Shown: positions 15,023-24,602 of the stretch, piece after piece
Numbering within the stretch: the stretch's first letter is position 1
How the letters are laid out: each line of letters starts with the position of its first letter
Origin: Siphlonurus alternatus
Taxonomy: Eukaryota; Arthropoda; Insecta; Ephemeroptera; Siphlonuridae
Direction: 5' to 3'
NCBI GenBank assembly: GCA_949825025.1
Contig: OX463784.1
Span: forward strand, 17,054,124-17,118,123
DNA length: 64,000 nucleotides
Notes under the pieces: generated by a model
Databases searched by the model: none
Told to the model about the DNA's origin: nothing
The model's input: the letters and a program-made list of their open reading frames with translations, nothing else
Translations under genes and position numbers: made by a program

Positions 15023-15171
15023 TAAGTCTTTATTACACGATACAATTTTGCAAACAATTATTTCTTAAAAGAAAATTTCATCAAAATACAAATGATGACT
15101 ATATTTTCTTGTAAGAAAAAATTGTAAGTAATAATTACAAAAATTATATCGTGTAATACTGCATGGCTTAA
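15023..15171. mobile_element. Palindromic MITE family A, copy 2, TTAA-flanked
   Basis: TTAA at 15022-15025 and at 15168-15171 flank an element opening with G and TATTACACGATACAATTTTG and closing with AAAATTATATCGTGTAATAC. Flanking TTAA suggests a transposase that cuts at TTAA, such as piggyBac or Kolobok types. Copy 57597-57746 has the same flanks. Confidence 0.85.
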
Positions 15172-15225
15172 TTTGAGCCATTGCTACCAATATAATATAA
15201 AAATAATAAATATGATTTAACTTAC

Positions 15226-15363
15226 CGCTGAATTTATAGGAGGTTTATTAACTTCTGCCGATTGTTGTTTTGTCATGTAGGAGTTGCTTTTTGTTGCGTT
15301 ATATTTGGCACTATTGTTGGGTCGGCTACTGGTCGACATTGATGCTGTTGATAATGGAGTCAT
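15226..15363 (-). CDS. Coding exon C of the same gene
   Basis: 138 nt, 46 codons, residues 272-317, phase 0 at both ends. The acceptor is ATTGTTACAG|ATGACTCC and the donor is TCAGCG|GTAAGT. It begins MTPLSTASMSTSSRPNN and ends NKPPINSA. Because it starts with an in-frame ATG, it could serve as an alternative start, but the open join to exon B makes it an ordinary internal exon. It lies in a region where the other frames are full of stops and the flanks are typical AT-rich intron, so the open 138 nt between good sites stands out. No domain is recognised. Confidence 0.8.
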
Positions 15364-16106
15364 CTGTAACAATGGAGTTAATTAAGCAACTTCTTCATTT
15401 CTATGGCTTTATTAATTAACCTTTTTTTATCATAATTATAAGCTTTTGTTGCTATTTTATATATTTTGAATAGATTATTTTTTATTTTGTACCTGTCGTA
15501 TTATAATATAATGCAGTTTCTTTGTGTTTCATTTATATTTTTAAATGTTAAAACTATAAAAGATCAAAGGATTTTTTGGATACTTAAAATCTAAAAATAC
15601 AAATTTTTACTTTTATTTATTTACTTAAAAAGCTGTCATAAGCAGAAAAAAAATCCTTTTAAATTGAGCTTATTCTTTTATATCAAATTGTGAATTCATT
15701 TTAAATTGATATTTCAATTTATTTATTCATTTTTCAATATATATTCACTGTTTTTTCTGAAGTATTTTCTCATATATATATGTGACAGAACATGTTGAAA
15801 TTATATTAAATTTTTACGATATAAAAAGTAGTTTTACAGCCAAAAAGAAGGGATTTTTAGTGTCAAATTCTTCTCCAAGAAAAGTGCCCAAGTAGAAGTA
15901 AAAATTCATGAAGAGGGGTAGATGAAAGGAACCCTTAACAGAGTTCTGTAAACGACAGATCCAACCACCCGTCTCAAAATCTTGATTGGAAATAAAAAGA
16001 AAAGTCAACAAAAAAGACGCTTTGGATAACGTCAAAAAGCTTACTAAAAATTTATATACTCCTTGATTTTTTAAATTATAATTAATATTTAAGATATACA
16101 ACACAA

Positions 16107-16286
16107 TGGGGGACATTCACAAAGCACTTTAACCCCCACTTTAGCCCCGATTTTTAACCCTGGTGCTAAACATGGTGCTAAACTATGAGCTTAACATGGT
16201 TAGCCCCTGGTTTAGTACCATGTTTAGCACCAGGGTTAAAAATCGGGGCTAAAGTGGGGGTTAAAGTGCTTTGTGAATGTCCCCCA
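16107..16286. mobile_element. Near-perfect palindromic MITE family G, copy 1
   Basis: 180 bp. Arms of about 75 bp are almost identical in inverted orientation: GGGGGACATTCACAAAGCAC at left, GTGCTTTGTGAATGTCCCCC at right, with CTTTAGCCCCGATTTTTAAC inside. Close arm identity argues for a recent origin. Relatives are at 31278-31416 and, with changed ends, 53053-53195. There is no coding capacity. Confidence 0.9.
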
Positions 16287-16515
16287 ATAAAACCTAAATA
16301 TTGATTTACAATTTTAAATTTAGTGTTCACGAATTTTACGCCTGCTCTTCTTGTGAGAATTTGTTTACGAAGTCTATAAAGACGTGTTTAACTTAAAACT
16401 TTTACCTCTTATACCTCTCAACTTGTTAATCTACATAACTTTGTCTCTTGAAGATATAACTCCACAGCAAAATAGACAGGATTAACGTTTAATGTATCAT
16501 GGAGTGTATAGTCAA

Positions 16516-16826
16516 GGGTAAGATAACACGAAACAGCTGATTTTGTAGTCACATTTTGATTAACGTGTAAACCTTAGCAACCTCATAACAATTCTGGATT
16601 TTTTTAAGAGATCCGATATTCCTTAGTACCACAAGAAGTTACAAAAAATAGAAATCAAAATCAAAACAATCGGATGAGCTGATTTTTTTTTTAATTAATT
16701 TTTTACTTTAGCTCTCCATCGGAAAGACCTATACTGAAAACTTAAAAAACTTAATTTAAAAAAATTGTCTCGTCCGATTGTTTTTAAATATTTTCTACAA
16801 CTTCTTGGTGCCATGCAAGTACTCTC

Positions 16827-16868
<42 letters not shown>

Positions 16869-16947
16869 AGAATTATTATAAGGTTGCAAAGGTTTACTTG
16901 TTAATCAAATGGGACTACAAAATCAGCTGTTTCGTGTTATCTTACCC
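16516..16947. mobile_element. TTAA-flanked foldback element, family T, copy 1
   Basis: 432 bp between TCAA (a worn TTAA, 16512-16515) and TTAA (16948-16951). The terminal repeat reads GGGTAAGATAACACGAAACA and continues as CAGCTGATTTTGTAGTC on both sides. The interior has a second weaker inverted pair (CAATCGGATGAGCTGA and its partner near 16774) and a 37-base A run (16830-16866). The outer 16 bases match the element at 53973-54322, but the interior is different. Confidence 0.9.
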
Positions 16948-16958
16948 TTAAGGACAAA

Positions 16959-17464
16959 AAGACTGGGACACTTGACCTGACCACAATAAATTCACTCGCT
17001 TGTCTTATCTGGCAACACTGTCAGAGTGGGGTGACACAGTCATCTCCTCCGATTCCACCTGTTCAAATTAACTCGTTGCTATTCAGCACGACGAATGAAG
17101 TATAGAGGACATAAAGGACCAAGAGATGGTGCTGACGTCTGAAAATTTTGCTCTTTGCATCGAGGATACGGCAATACCTATAGTATGGGGAGAATCACAA
17201 AAATTATCAAATTTTTAGAAAAGAAATCACTTATTATACAATGTTGAAATTTTTTTTTATATATTTGATCCGAAAGTATTTGACAACTAATTATGTTGTA
17301 ATTTCTTTAAAATTATGCTGTGGCTGCTGACGGAGCATTTACATGATTTTACAATGTTAATCATATACAACAATCCTCGCTAAACGTACGTAGTTCCAGC
17401 AGTTACCACTTCGCACTAACTTTATGACGCCATACTTTGTCTCCGCTATAAGTGTCCCAGTCTT
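16959..17464. mobile_element. Non-autonomous DNA transposon with 15-bp terminal repeats
   Basis: 506 bp bounded by AAGACTGGGACACTT and its exact complement AAGTGTCCCAGTCTT. Only the ends are inverted, unlike the fully palindromic neighbours. The interior stretch 17225-17390 (including AAAATTATGCTGTGGCTGCT) recurs at 19570-19720. No transposase frame was found, so it is an internal-deletion type derivative. It starts 11 bp after the previous element. Confidence 0.75.
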
Positions 17465-17476
17465 AATTACCTTTAT

Positions 17477-17650
17477 AGTCAGGCTTGGATTGTGAAGCTA
17501 GGGGCCAGTCAGGGCCATATAGACATTACAGGCAGCACGGGCCACTTGGGAGGGCGTCTGAGGCCACTTTTTGTAAGCTCTCTGTGTTAAAAATCTGAGG
17601 GGCCAGTCAGAGCTCCCTGACCCAGCCTTATGGCCAGTGCGAGCCTGACC
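17477..17650. mobile_element. Foldback MITE with GTCAGGCTYG ends
   Basis: Left AGTCAGGCTTGGATTG and right CACTGGC..GCGAGCCTGACC form imperfect inverted ends. Inside, GGGGCCAGTCAGGGCC and GGGGCCAGTCAGAGCTCCCTGA are a second repeated motif. It is GC-rich against its surroundings. It begins 12 bp after the preceding element. Confidence 0.65.
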
Positions 17651-17926
17651 TTAGCTGTACATATAAGAATATATATAATCGTCAGCAAATAATTAATATA
17701 AGTGCTTTAAGTTAATGCACTACGTATAAGCTAAATCGTATCACAAAATGAATGTAAACAATTGGTAATTTCAGCTGACGAATGCATCTAACAATTTAAT
17801 TTCATGAGTAAAGTTGTTCTCTATTTAACATCTTGAAGAAACTAATATAATTTAAAGTATTTTCAATTACCTGTGAAAATTTCTAAACTTTATAAACAGT
17901 TTCATAATTAAATTTTCTACACTTAC

Positions 17927-18148
17927 ATTACTTGTTGATTGTTGTGTCTTAATTCGATTTGCTCCCGTACTATTTTGTCGATTGTTTCCAGACTGTGTTG
18001 AAGGTTGTTGAAGTCGTATTGTTGCAGTACTTTTCATTGTTAAAGGTGATGTTGATCTCTGGGGTGGTTCAGTTCGTTGTTGTAGAAAAACATTGTTATC
18101 AAAACTTTTAGATCCCCCAGAAGATGTGTTCAGAGTTGACTGTTTTGT
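17927..18148 (-). CDS. Coding exon B of the same gene
   Basis: 222 nt, 74 codons, residues 198-271, phase 0 at both ends. The acceptor on the minus strand is TTTGTTTCAG|ACAAAACAG and the donor is AGTAAT|GTAAGTG. It reads TKQSTLNTSSGG near the start and QQSTSN at the end, with RSTSPLTMKS in the middle, an SP-containing basic/Ser stretch of the kind often phosphorylated. The composition (Ser, Thr, Gln, Asn) matches exon A and the frame continues from it without a shift, which supports joining them across a 2639-bp intron. No domain is recognised. Confidence 0.85.
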
Positions 18149-19134
18149 CTGAAACAAAGTTATTTATTGATTTTAAAAAAAATCCTTTGTTCTTCTTTAT
18201 AAAACAATTTTGTATTCTCTTTTTTTTTATTGGTAATTCAATACGGGTATTTTTTTTATATCTAAAACAAATAAAGAGGAAAATATCAATGATATTTGAG
18301 TACCTCCATATATATTTTGTTATTCTTTACCATGTATATGATGGAATAATTTACTTTTTTTATAGTATAATATCATATTATAACAATATGAAGATATAAA
18401 AAATATATAATATGAAATTTATATTGAATATTATTTTTTAAATTATAGATTGTGTTATTTTAAAAATATGTTGATGTTTTAACTTTTTTTGTATATTACA
18501 CATAAGAAAACTTTGTTTTTTATATAAATATATATTTGCAGTGGTATATAATAACTAAAAACCATATGACATTTCATAAATATAATGTAAGAATTGTACT
18601 GAAAATGGTTATATTACCATAAATATATTTATATATTCTTAAAAAAAATCAATGCAGTGAAGTTAAATAAAGTTATAGAACCACCAACAGCAAAGCTAGA
18701 GGATTTTTTTTAATAATATAATTTCAAATAAGATTTTCTTTATGTCTTCCAGTACATTACTTGCGGATGGATATTTGTGATCAATGAATATTATTATATT
18801 TTGCATCTTCAATATATAAAATATAATATGTATATTGGAAAAATGCTGAATTTTGTTGAGAAAGAATAAAAATTTAAAATCGGATTTATGAACAGAAAGT
18901 TAAATTTTTCCTCTATATATTTCATAAATTTTTAAAGTTATAATAATACTTCAGTAACTAAATGTATGTAATTAATAAATTAATGCTGTCTTATCCAAAA
19001 TCATAATAATATTTTATATACATAAGGCCTATTGTCCAATCGTATTGTGTTAACAGAAGTCACCGATCATGATAAGGCTGACTGGCATAAATATATACTT
19101 TTTACACTACCGTCACCACCTTTTTGAACCGCGA

Positions 19135-19172
19135 TTGCACAGAGAGATGTGGGTTCGAGTCCCACCTCAGAA
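19135..19172 (+). repeat. tRNA-like T-arm (possible worn tRNA-derived SINE)
   Basis: GTGGGTTCGAGTCCCAC forms a perfect 5-bp stem with a TTCGAGT loop, the standard T-arm and Pol III B box. No matching acceptor or D-arm is visible upstream, so it is not a functional tRNA gene. It is most likely a piece of a tRNA-derived retroposon. Confidence 0.5.
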
Positions 19173-19199
19173 GACTTTTAAATTTTCTGACAAATTTTC

Positions 19200-19294
19200 T
19201 TTTCTTGTCTTGGCGGGTAAACACGGTAGAAGTTTAAAATTATATAAAAAATACTGCCAATGTCTGTAAGTTGAAAAACTTACTATATGTCATC

Positions 19295-19298
<4 letters not shown>
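19200..19298 (+). repeat. Two-part dispersed repeat next to a TA microsatellite
   Basis: Segment X (19200-19241, containing CTTGTCTTGGCGGGTAAACA) is followed by segment Y (TACTGCCAATGTCTGTAAGT onward, 19252-19298). A second copy lies at 31758-31858, where X is inverted but Y is not. Y runs straight into a TA microsatellite in both. Confidence 0.85.

Positions 19299-19363
<65 letters not shown>
19299..19363. repeat. (TA)n microsatellite
   Basis: 65 bp of uninterrupted TA dinucleotides adjoining the repeat unit at 19200-19298. Confidence 0.98.
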
Positions 19364-19365
<2 letters not shown>

Positions 19366-19569
19366 TACTGAATCAATGCATACAATTAAAACTTAAAATA
19401 AACACGTTAATATCCAAATCTTGTGGGTATGCAACGAATTTTCCATAACAGATATTAAATTTTGTGACGTGTATCCATTTTAATGTGTTCTATGGACAAA
19501 TTGTGGTTATACATATATAAGCAATCTTCAGTAAAATTGAATCAGCTGACTGCAAATGATAAAAGGCAA

Positions 19570-19720
19570 CATTTATGAAGTTTATTTATTTTTTAGTACT
19601 CGTCTGATTGTATGTAACAACTAATTAATGGTGTTGTCAATTCTGTAAAATTATGCTGTGGCTGCTGTTAGAGCATTTACATAATGTTAATCATATATAC
19701 ATTATACAACAATCCTCTTT
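19570..19720 (+). mobile_element. Fragment of the 16959-17464 type transposon
   Basis: Shares CAACTAATTA, AAAATTATGCTGTGGCTGCT, GAGCATTTACAT, TGTTAATCATATA and ACAACAATCCTC, in the same order and orientation, with 17285-17385. The terminal repeats of that element are not found here, so it is a remnant or a relative with other ends. Confidence 0.75.
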
Positions 19721-20491
19721 TGACTTTTTTATCACTATATCTGCTGATTTAAATTTAAATAAATAGCACTACATACATTTTTTAGTAACTGATTATCAAA
19801 TCCACATCATACATACATATAGCAAGGCTGCAAACGGACACTTTATGGTTGTTTGAGTGTACTGCCAGATACTTATTTTTTACTTTGAACCATATTATTA
19901 TGTGGAATAAATTTAATGGACTTGGCAAGTATTTTTTTCTGAAGTCTAATAAACTAATTATAAAACAGTGTTTAACATTTCATAACTTTTTTATACATAT
20001 ATTATGCTTATGCTATGAAAATAATATCCCGACACTAGAATATTTAAATAAAAAAATATAAAATGCCAAGTTTACTGCCATGAATAAGTCTCTAACTTAA
20101 ACGCGACTGCAAAAGGTACTTATACTATAACTAGAACATTGCCAAGCAGGTATATATTATGCAATTTCACACTTTTCATATAAACAGAAAAAATTTTACT
20201 CAACAAAAAAATTAATTGCATAATTTTAAATTAACCTGAATAAATAATAAAAAATTCTTACATGCAAGAGAGTATATGACACGTAAGTAATTAATATATT
20301 ACATTGAGTAATGCAAAATTTAAAGTATATTAAAAAATTACAATTTAACTTTATTTATGAAAAGAACATTAAACTGCATGTATTTAATTAAAATGGTTTT
20401 TAATAATGAAAGTGAAAATTTCTGAATAATTGAAACCAAAGTTTTAATTTTCTTAGGAAATCGATTTTCTGTTTGAAATGAAGCGTAATTA

Positions 20492-20633
<142 letters not shown>

Positions 20634-20787
20634 CTCTTCTGCTCTTCTGCTGTAAGCAATTCAAGTAACTTTAACATTTCAAGAAAAATAATTAGAGTTT
20701 AATTACACTTAATAACTTGACGATTAAATCGAAATAAACATTTTATATTATATTTTTAATAACATAATAATTAAATCATATCTTTAC

Positions 20788-21420
20788 CTTATTAGGTTGC
20801 TGCTGCTGTAGCTGCTGTTGCCTATTAAATACTTCATTAGCTCTTGATTTATTCATACTCTTTTGCATTTGTTGACTAGTTGTTGACATCTTTCTCTCTT
20901 CTAATAACCTTCTTTCCATAGAATTATTTTTACTTAAAGGAAAATTACTATTACCACCATATTTAACATTGAATGAACTTCTTGTTGAATTTGCATATAC
21001 CAAATGTTCAATATTCGTAGTATAACATGGATCTGCTTTAAAATTATATTTATTACGATCAGTATTTACACCAGCACTACTATTACTTCGAGTATTATTA
21101 TAACGTCCTCTTGATGGTAGTGTTGAACTTATTGAAATATTAGAACCACTTAATGTATTATTAACAATAGATTGTTGTTGTTGTTGTTTTTTACTACTAT
21201 CTAACGTTGATTTTTGTGAAGAAACACGTAAACGATTTAAACTATTAAATCTACTACTTGAATTTGCATCTGTAATCGATCTAGTTAATCGAGATAAATC
21301 TATACTTGAATTTGATACACGATCGACTGATCGACTTCGGCTATTATTGCCCATAACATCTTTAGCTCTGGAACGCATTCTTGAATATTTTTTTCTTATT
21401 GTTGCTTCTTTTTAGTCCAT
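20788..21420 (-). CDS. First coding exon (exon A) of a Ser/Asn/Gln-rich protein gene
   Basis: Coding part is 21378-20788, 197 codons, residues 1-197. The exon begins at 21420 after a good acceptor (minus strand CTGATTACAG then ATGGAC). That first ATG is followed two codons later by an in-frame TAA, so 21420-21379 is 5' UTR and the Met at 21378 (MRSRAKDVMGNN) is the first usable start. The donor is AATAAG|GTAAAG, phase 0. The N-terminus is Arg/Ser-rich (SRSRSVDRVSNSS). Glutamine runs occur near residues 65-69 and at the exon end. A charged stretch, MERRLLEERKMS, lies near residue 155. There is no signal peptide or membrane segment, so the protein is probably cytoplasmic or nuclear and mostly disordered. 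I do not recognise the family. The composition suggests a scaffold, cytoskeletal or regulatory protein, but that is inference only. Confidence 0.85.
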
Positions 21421-22737
21421 CTGTAATCAGAAAAAAAAGTACAATATAAGTCAGTATTCTAAATAACAACAGATTTCTAAAATTATATACCCTTTGAAAA
21501 GGACCTTTACAGGGTACTGCATGGGAATGTTTATCTTAGGGACTTTTTTAAATGTACCACATCAGACATCATAGATATCCGCGTATAATGTCATTTTAGT
21601 ATCATCCGTATTAATTCTGTAGAATAATAATATATAAAAAATTTAACTGCAAATAAAACGCGTAAAATTTATTGCCGTACTGCATGCATAAAACTTTTTT
21701 TTTTTTTTTTTTTTTTTCATATTGTTTGACTCTCCTGTACCAATTAAAATTTTGATTAAATATAAAATATGTATTTAAAAGAATAATAATCTATATATAA
21801 TATTCTATATTATATTTAAATATAATATATACAGTAACATAAAATGTAGCAGATCTGAAGATTTTTTTTTTTATCTATAGATTTTTTGAACACCGTATAT
21901 ATTTTTTAAGTAAAGGCAGATTCACATGGCGATTTCCAGCCTGCGACGCGACGCGAATAATGCGCACTTTCTGTAACATCCTTTGGCGGCCAAATTTGGC
22001 GATTAAAAAAAAAAGAACATCTTATTTAACGCGATATTCGCCGCCGCAATGGCGAAATCGCTTCCGTATAGGATTTCACAGCTTGTGTGACGAAATCGCG
22101 TCGCATCGCCGTTGTCGCCATCTGAATCCGCCTTAATACTAATTAATTTATATAAGAAAAAACGCCAGATGATCACTGCGTTTACGTGAAGGACAGTGCT
22201 GCATTGGCATCATAAGAATAAAATATAATATTCATAGTCAACAAATCCGCATTGGAAAATGTCATGTAAATAAAAGTGGGGATGTTTTATTAATACCGCA
22301 GTGATATAAACAGTGGGAGTTGTTTGTTTTATTATTTATAGCAACAAAAACATTCAACAAACTAATTATACGCACATTTTTTGCATGAAAGTTATTTGTA
22401 CTCATATTTATTATTTTGAAAGTATTGTTATTTAACATAATAAAATTTTGCCATCACATTCAATATTTCACATCATCGATGCTAATTTGTTTTTTATGAA
22501 TATAATAATTGAAAAGACTTTGTGTCAACAATATTGTAGTATTTTATTATGATATATTTATTTTTCTTTTTACCTACAATAAAAGCAAGTTTTTTTTAAT
22601 AAACAAGACCTACACTATCTTTAATCTTATGAATTATTGAAGTAGCAAAACAAATTCTTTAGTCTAAAATAAATGCTCAAGATTCGAGATAAAATGTTTA
22701 GTGCTTGCTTGCTGATCATTGCATCAAAATTATATAT
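21421..22737. other. Upstream of exon A: probable 5' intron
   Basis: Begins with the exon A acceptor and a poorly defined pyrimidine tract. It contains a T run (21691-21717) and a Harbinger-like MITE (21914-22133). No upstream exon or promoter could be identified. A leader exon must lie further right because exon A starts at a splice acceptor. Confidence 0.6.
21914..22133. mobile_element. Harbinger-like MITE with TAA duplications
   Basis: 220 bp. Flanked by TAA at 21911-21913 and 22134-22136. Ends read AGGCAGATTCACATGGCGA and, as complement of the right end, AGGCGGATTCAGATGGCGA. A TAA/TTA target and AGGC-type ends fit PIF/Harbinger-derived elements. The interior is rich in CG (GCGACGCGACGCG), very unlike the AT-rich surroundings. 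No transposase. Confidence 0.8.
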
Positions 22738-22937
22738 NNNNNNNNNNNNNNNNNNNNNNNNNNNNNNNNNNNNNNNNNNNNNNNNNNNNNNNNNNNNNNN
22801 NNNNNNNNNNNNNNNNNNNNNNNNNNNNNNNNNNNNNNNNNNNNNNNNNNNNNNNNNNNNNNNNNNNNNNNNNNNNNNNNNNNNNNNNNNNNNNNNNNNN
22901 NNNNNNNNNNNNNNNNNNNNNNNNNNNNNNNNNNNNN
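22738..22937. other. Assembly gap (200 N)
   Basis: Exactly 200 undetermined bases. The round length suggests a placeholder, so the true size is unknown. A leader exon or long repeat could be hidden here. Confidence 0.99.
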
Positions 22938-23472
22938 ACAAATATTGCTTTGATATATTTTTTATCGTTATGTATGTAAATGTTACCAATTATACTGATA
23001 TAATATTACCAAAGAAAACGTACAATTTTTTTTTATATAAATATCATTAAACATCTGTCAATGTAATAATATATGATGCAAGTAAAATATTTTGATATAC
23101 GAGCGTATTTGTGTTTGTTTTTGTCTGTTTTTCCCATCATTATTGATAAATTGGGCGGTCTGTCGTTCAATAAATCAGCTTTTCAATTTGTATTTTATAA
23201 CCATTTTAAGTTTACTTTATATATATTTTCAAATATAAATTTGTCTATGACATATATTTTAAAATATCGATAGGAATTGCTGCAATAGTTCTGATGGCAA
23301 ATTTTACAACTTTAACATGTGTTTAAGGTTTACAACTTGCGACATGAACGACAACGTAACTAGACTGACAACACTGACATTGAGATTGAATGTTAAAAAA
23401 TTATACTTTAAAAAATATTATTACATGATGAATCAAAATCTATAATACTTTCATAACTAGTGCATTCATTAC

Positions 23473-23801
23473 AATGGACAACCTGCAGAATGAAAAAAAA
23501 ATTATTGCAGAAATGAACAGAGGGTAGGCATAAAAAATTATGCTACTCTGAATTTTTCCAGATATTTTTTTAGTCCCGGGACTACTTTTAAATAATTATT
23601 CAAAGTTCTATAAGTTAAGTTGGCACCCCTGAATCCTTAATAAAAAGGATAGACGCCTCCAGGAAGCGTGGTTGCATTTTCAATAATTATTTAAAAATAG
23701 TTCTGGGACTAAAAAAAATATATCTGAAAAATTCAGAGTAGCATAATTTGGTACCTTCTATTCATTTCTGTAATAAAAGATTTTCATGCAGGTTGTCCAT
23801 T
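23473..23801. mobile_element. Modular palindromic element family B, copy 1
   Basis: Long inverted arms: outer AATGGACAACCTGCA, inner ATTGCAGAAATGAACAGAGG, AATTATGCTACTCTGAATTT, AGTCCCGGGACTA and TTAAATAATTATT, all found inverted on the right half. The centre is GTTGGCACCCCTGAATCC with TTAATAAAAAGGATAG. It shares its outer end with 47004-47325 and its inner arms with 34816, 47953 and 57173. No coding capacity. Confidence 0.85.
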
Positions 23802-23915
23802 ATTTTTTTAAAATACTGAAAATACACCTAATTAAAGGATATAATTAAATATAGATTTGTTCTTTTATCACAGCATTACATATAGTATACAAATTCTTTA
23901 TTCAATCATTATGAT

Positions 23916-24055
23916 TGTACACTCGTTGTCTTGGAAAACTTACAGTCTTGTTAATCACTAATATGCCCTGTGTTATTCTTACAGGGCATTGTGAAATATT
24001 GTGATTATTATAATAAGGCTCGCAAAGGGAAATTTTCTGAGGCGACGAGTGTACA
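23916..24055. mobile_element. Foldback MITE family H, copy 2
   Basis: Bounded by TGTACACTCG and CGAGTGTACA. Arms include TTGGAAAACTTACAGTCTTG against AAGGCTCGCAAAGGGAAATT (complement). A smaller hairpin sits at the centre (TGCCCTGT..ACAGGGCA). It is related to 10662-10755. Confidence 0.8.
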
Positions 24056-24108
24056 TAGACAAAACTTGGATCATGCCAATGTATTATTTAATTAGATAAA
24101 CTGGAATA

Positions 24109-24507
24109 TTTTTTTTTTTTTTTTTTTTACAAGGATACACCCCTAAGAGCTTACAGCTCGCGACGGGGTACTGGGTAGGGATAAGGTAGGGAACGGATAG
24201 TGGCCACGGCCTGCATGCTTACGCGTCCCAGCATTCGCTGAGGTGAGACTGAGGGAACCGTGGAAAACCTCAGTCAGGACGGACACCTCTACTTTTTCTC
24301 AATGGACCAAAGCGATGTCCAAAGCCTGGGGAACCACACACAAGTGCATCACTGCACTGGGTGGAAAGCGAGACGAATTTACCCCAGGGAGGGAGCAGCG
24401 TATTTTTTACTTGAAACGGTCACCCATCCAAGTACTAACCACGCTCGACGTAGCCTGACTTCGGTGATCTAACGAGAACCGGTCAATGCACTGCGCCACG
24501 CTCGACC
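24109..24507 (-). mobile_element. 5S rRNA-headed SINE, best copy
   Basis: Read on the minus strand. The head (24484-24418) matches 5S rRNA from about base 30 to 97: CGGTTCTCGTTAGATCACCG, then TTAGTACTTGGATGGGTGAC, which is the 5S internal promoter (box C intact). Upstream, instead of the 5S start, is TGGCGCAGTGCATT (24498-24485), which resembles a tRNA A box. A body follows, then a central domain (24279-24227: TCCTGACTGAGGTTTTCCAC..GCGAATGCTGGG), then a tail region and an A run (T on plus, 24109-24128). About 400 bp. Pol III would transcribe it and a LINE would retrotranspose it; the partner LINE is not identified. Other copies: 3769, 30533, 50223. Confidence 0.93.
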
Positions 24508-24508
24508 G

Positions 24509-24602
24509 AATATATTAATAATATTAATATATTATTAATATATTAATAATATAATATATTAATTATATTATATTAATATAATTAATATTATATTATTAAT
24601 AT
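24509..24602. repeat. A/T-only low-complexity tract
   Basis: TATTAATA-type units, self-complementary, directly at the 5' end of the SINE. Probably expanded at its insertion site. Confidence 0.8.

Larger units (their letters stand above)
8491..15225 (-). other. Intron between exons C and D (6735 bp)
   Basis: Contains two palindromic MITEs (9186-9316, 10662-10755), a pyrimidine tract (12043-12106), a LINE 3' end (14428-14815) and a third MITE (15023-15171). Bases 8545-8680 are unusually G-rich but have no recognised content. The remaining stretches (9317-10661, 10756-12042, 12107-14427) are AT-rich without supported genes. Confidence 0.75.
15364..17926 (-). other. Intron between exons B and C (2563 bp)
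   Basis: Carries a block of four DNA-transposon-like elements packed between 16107 and 17650 (see separate entries). The rest, 15364-16106 and 17651-17926, is AT-rich with nothing recognised. Confidence 0.75.

Noticed and set aside
15814..16116. 100-codon minus-strand frame next to the 16107 MITE
   Set aside because: Its sequence is typical AT-rich intron with no motif. It overlaps the MITE end and would interrupt the supported gene's intron.
17867..18157. Exon B as a separate 96-residue protein starting MFQ
   Set aside because: MFQ is encoded by the splice acceptor (TTTCAG) and the tail after STSN by the donor intron. The frame fits as an internal exon.
22627..23050. Open frames crossing the N gap
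   Set aside because: They are open only because the undetermined bases contain no stops.
24243..24472. Plus-strand frames over the 5S-headed SINE (also 3805-4047)
   Set aside because: They read the antisense of a SINE.
24418..24484. Genuine 5S rRNA gene
   Set aside because: Only bases about 30-97 match. The 5S start and end are replaced by SINE sequence and the unit ends in an A tail.
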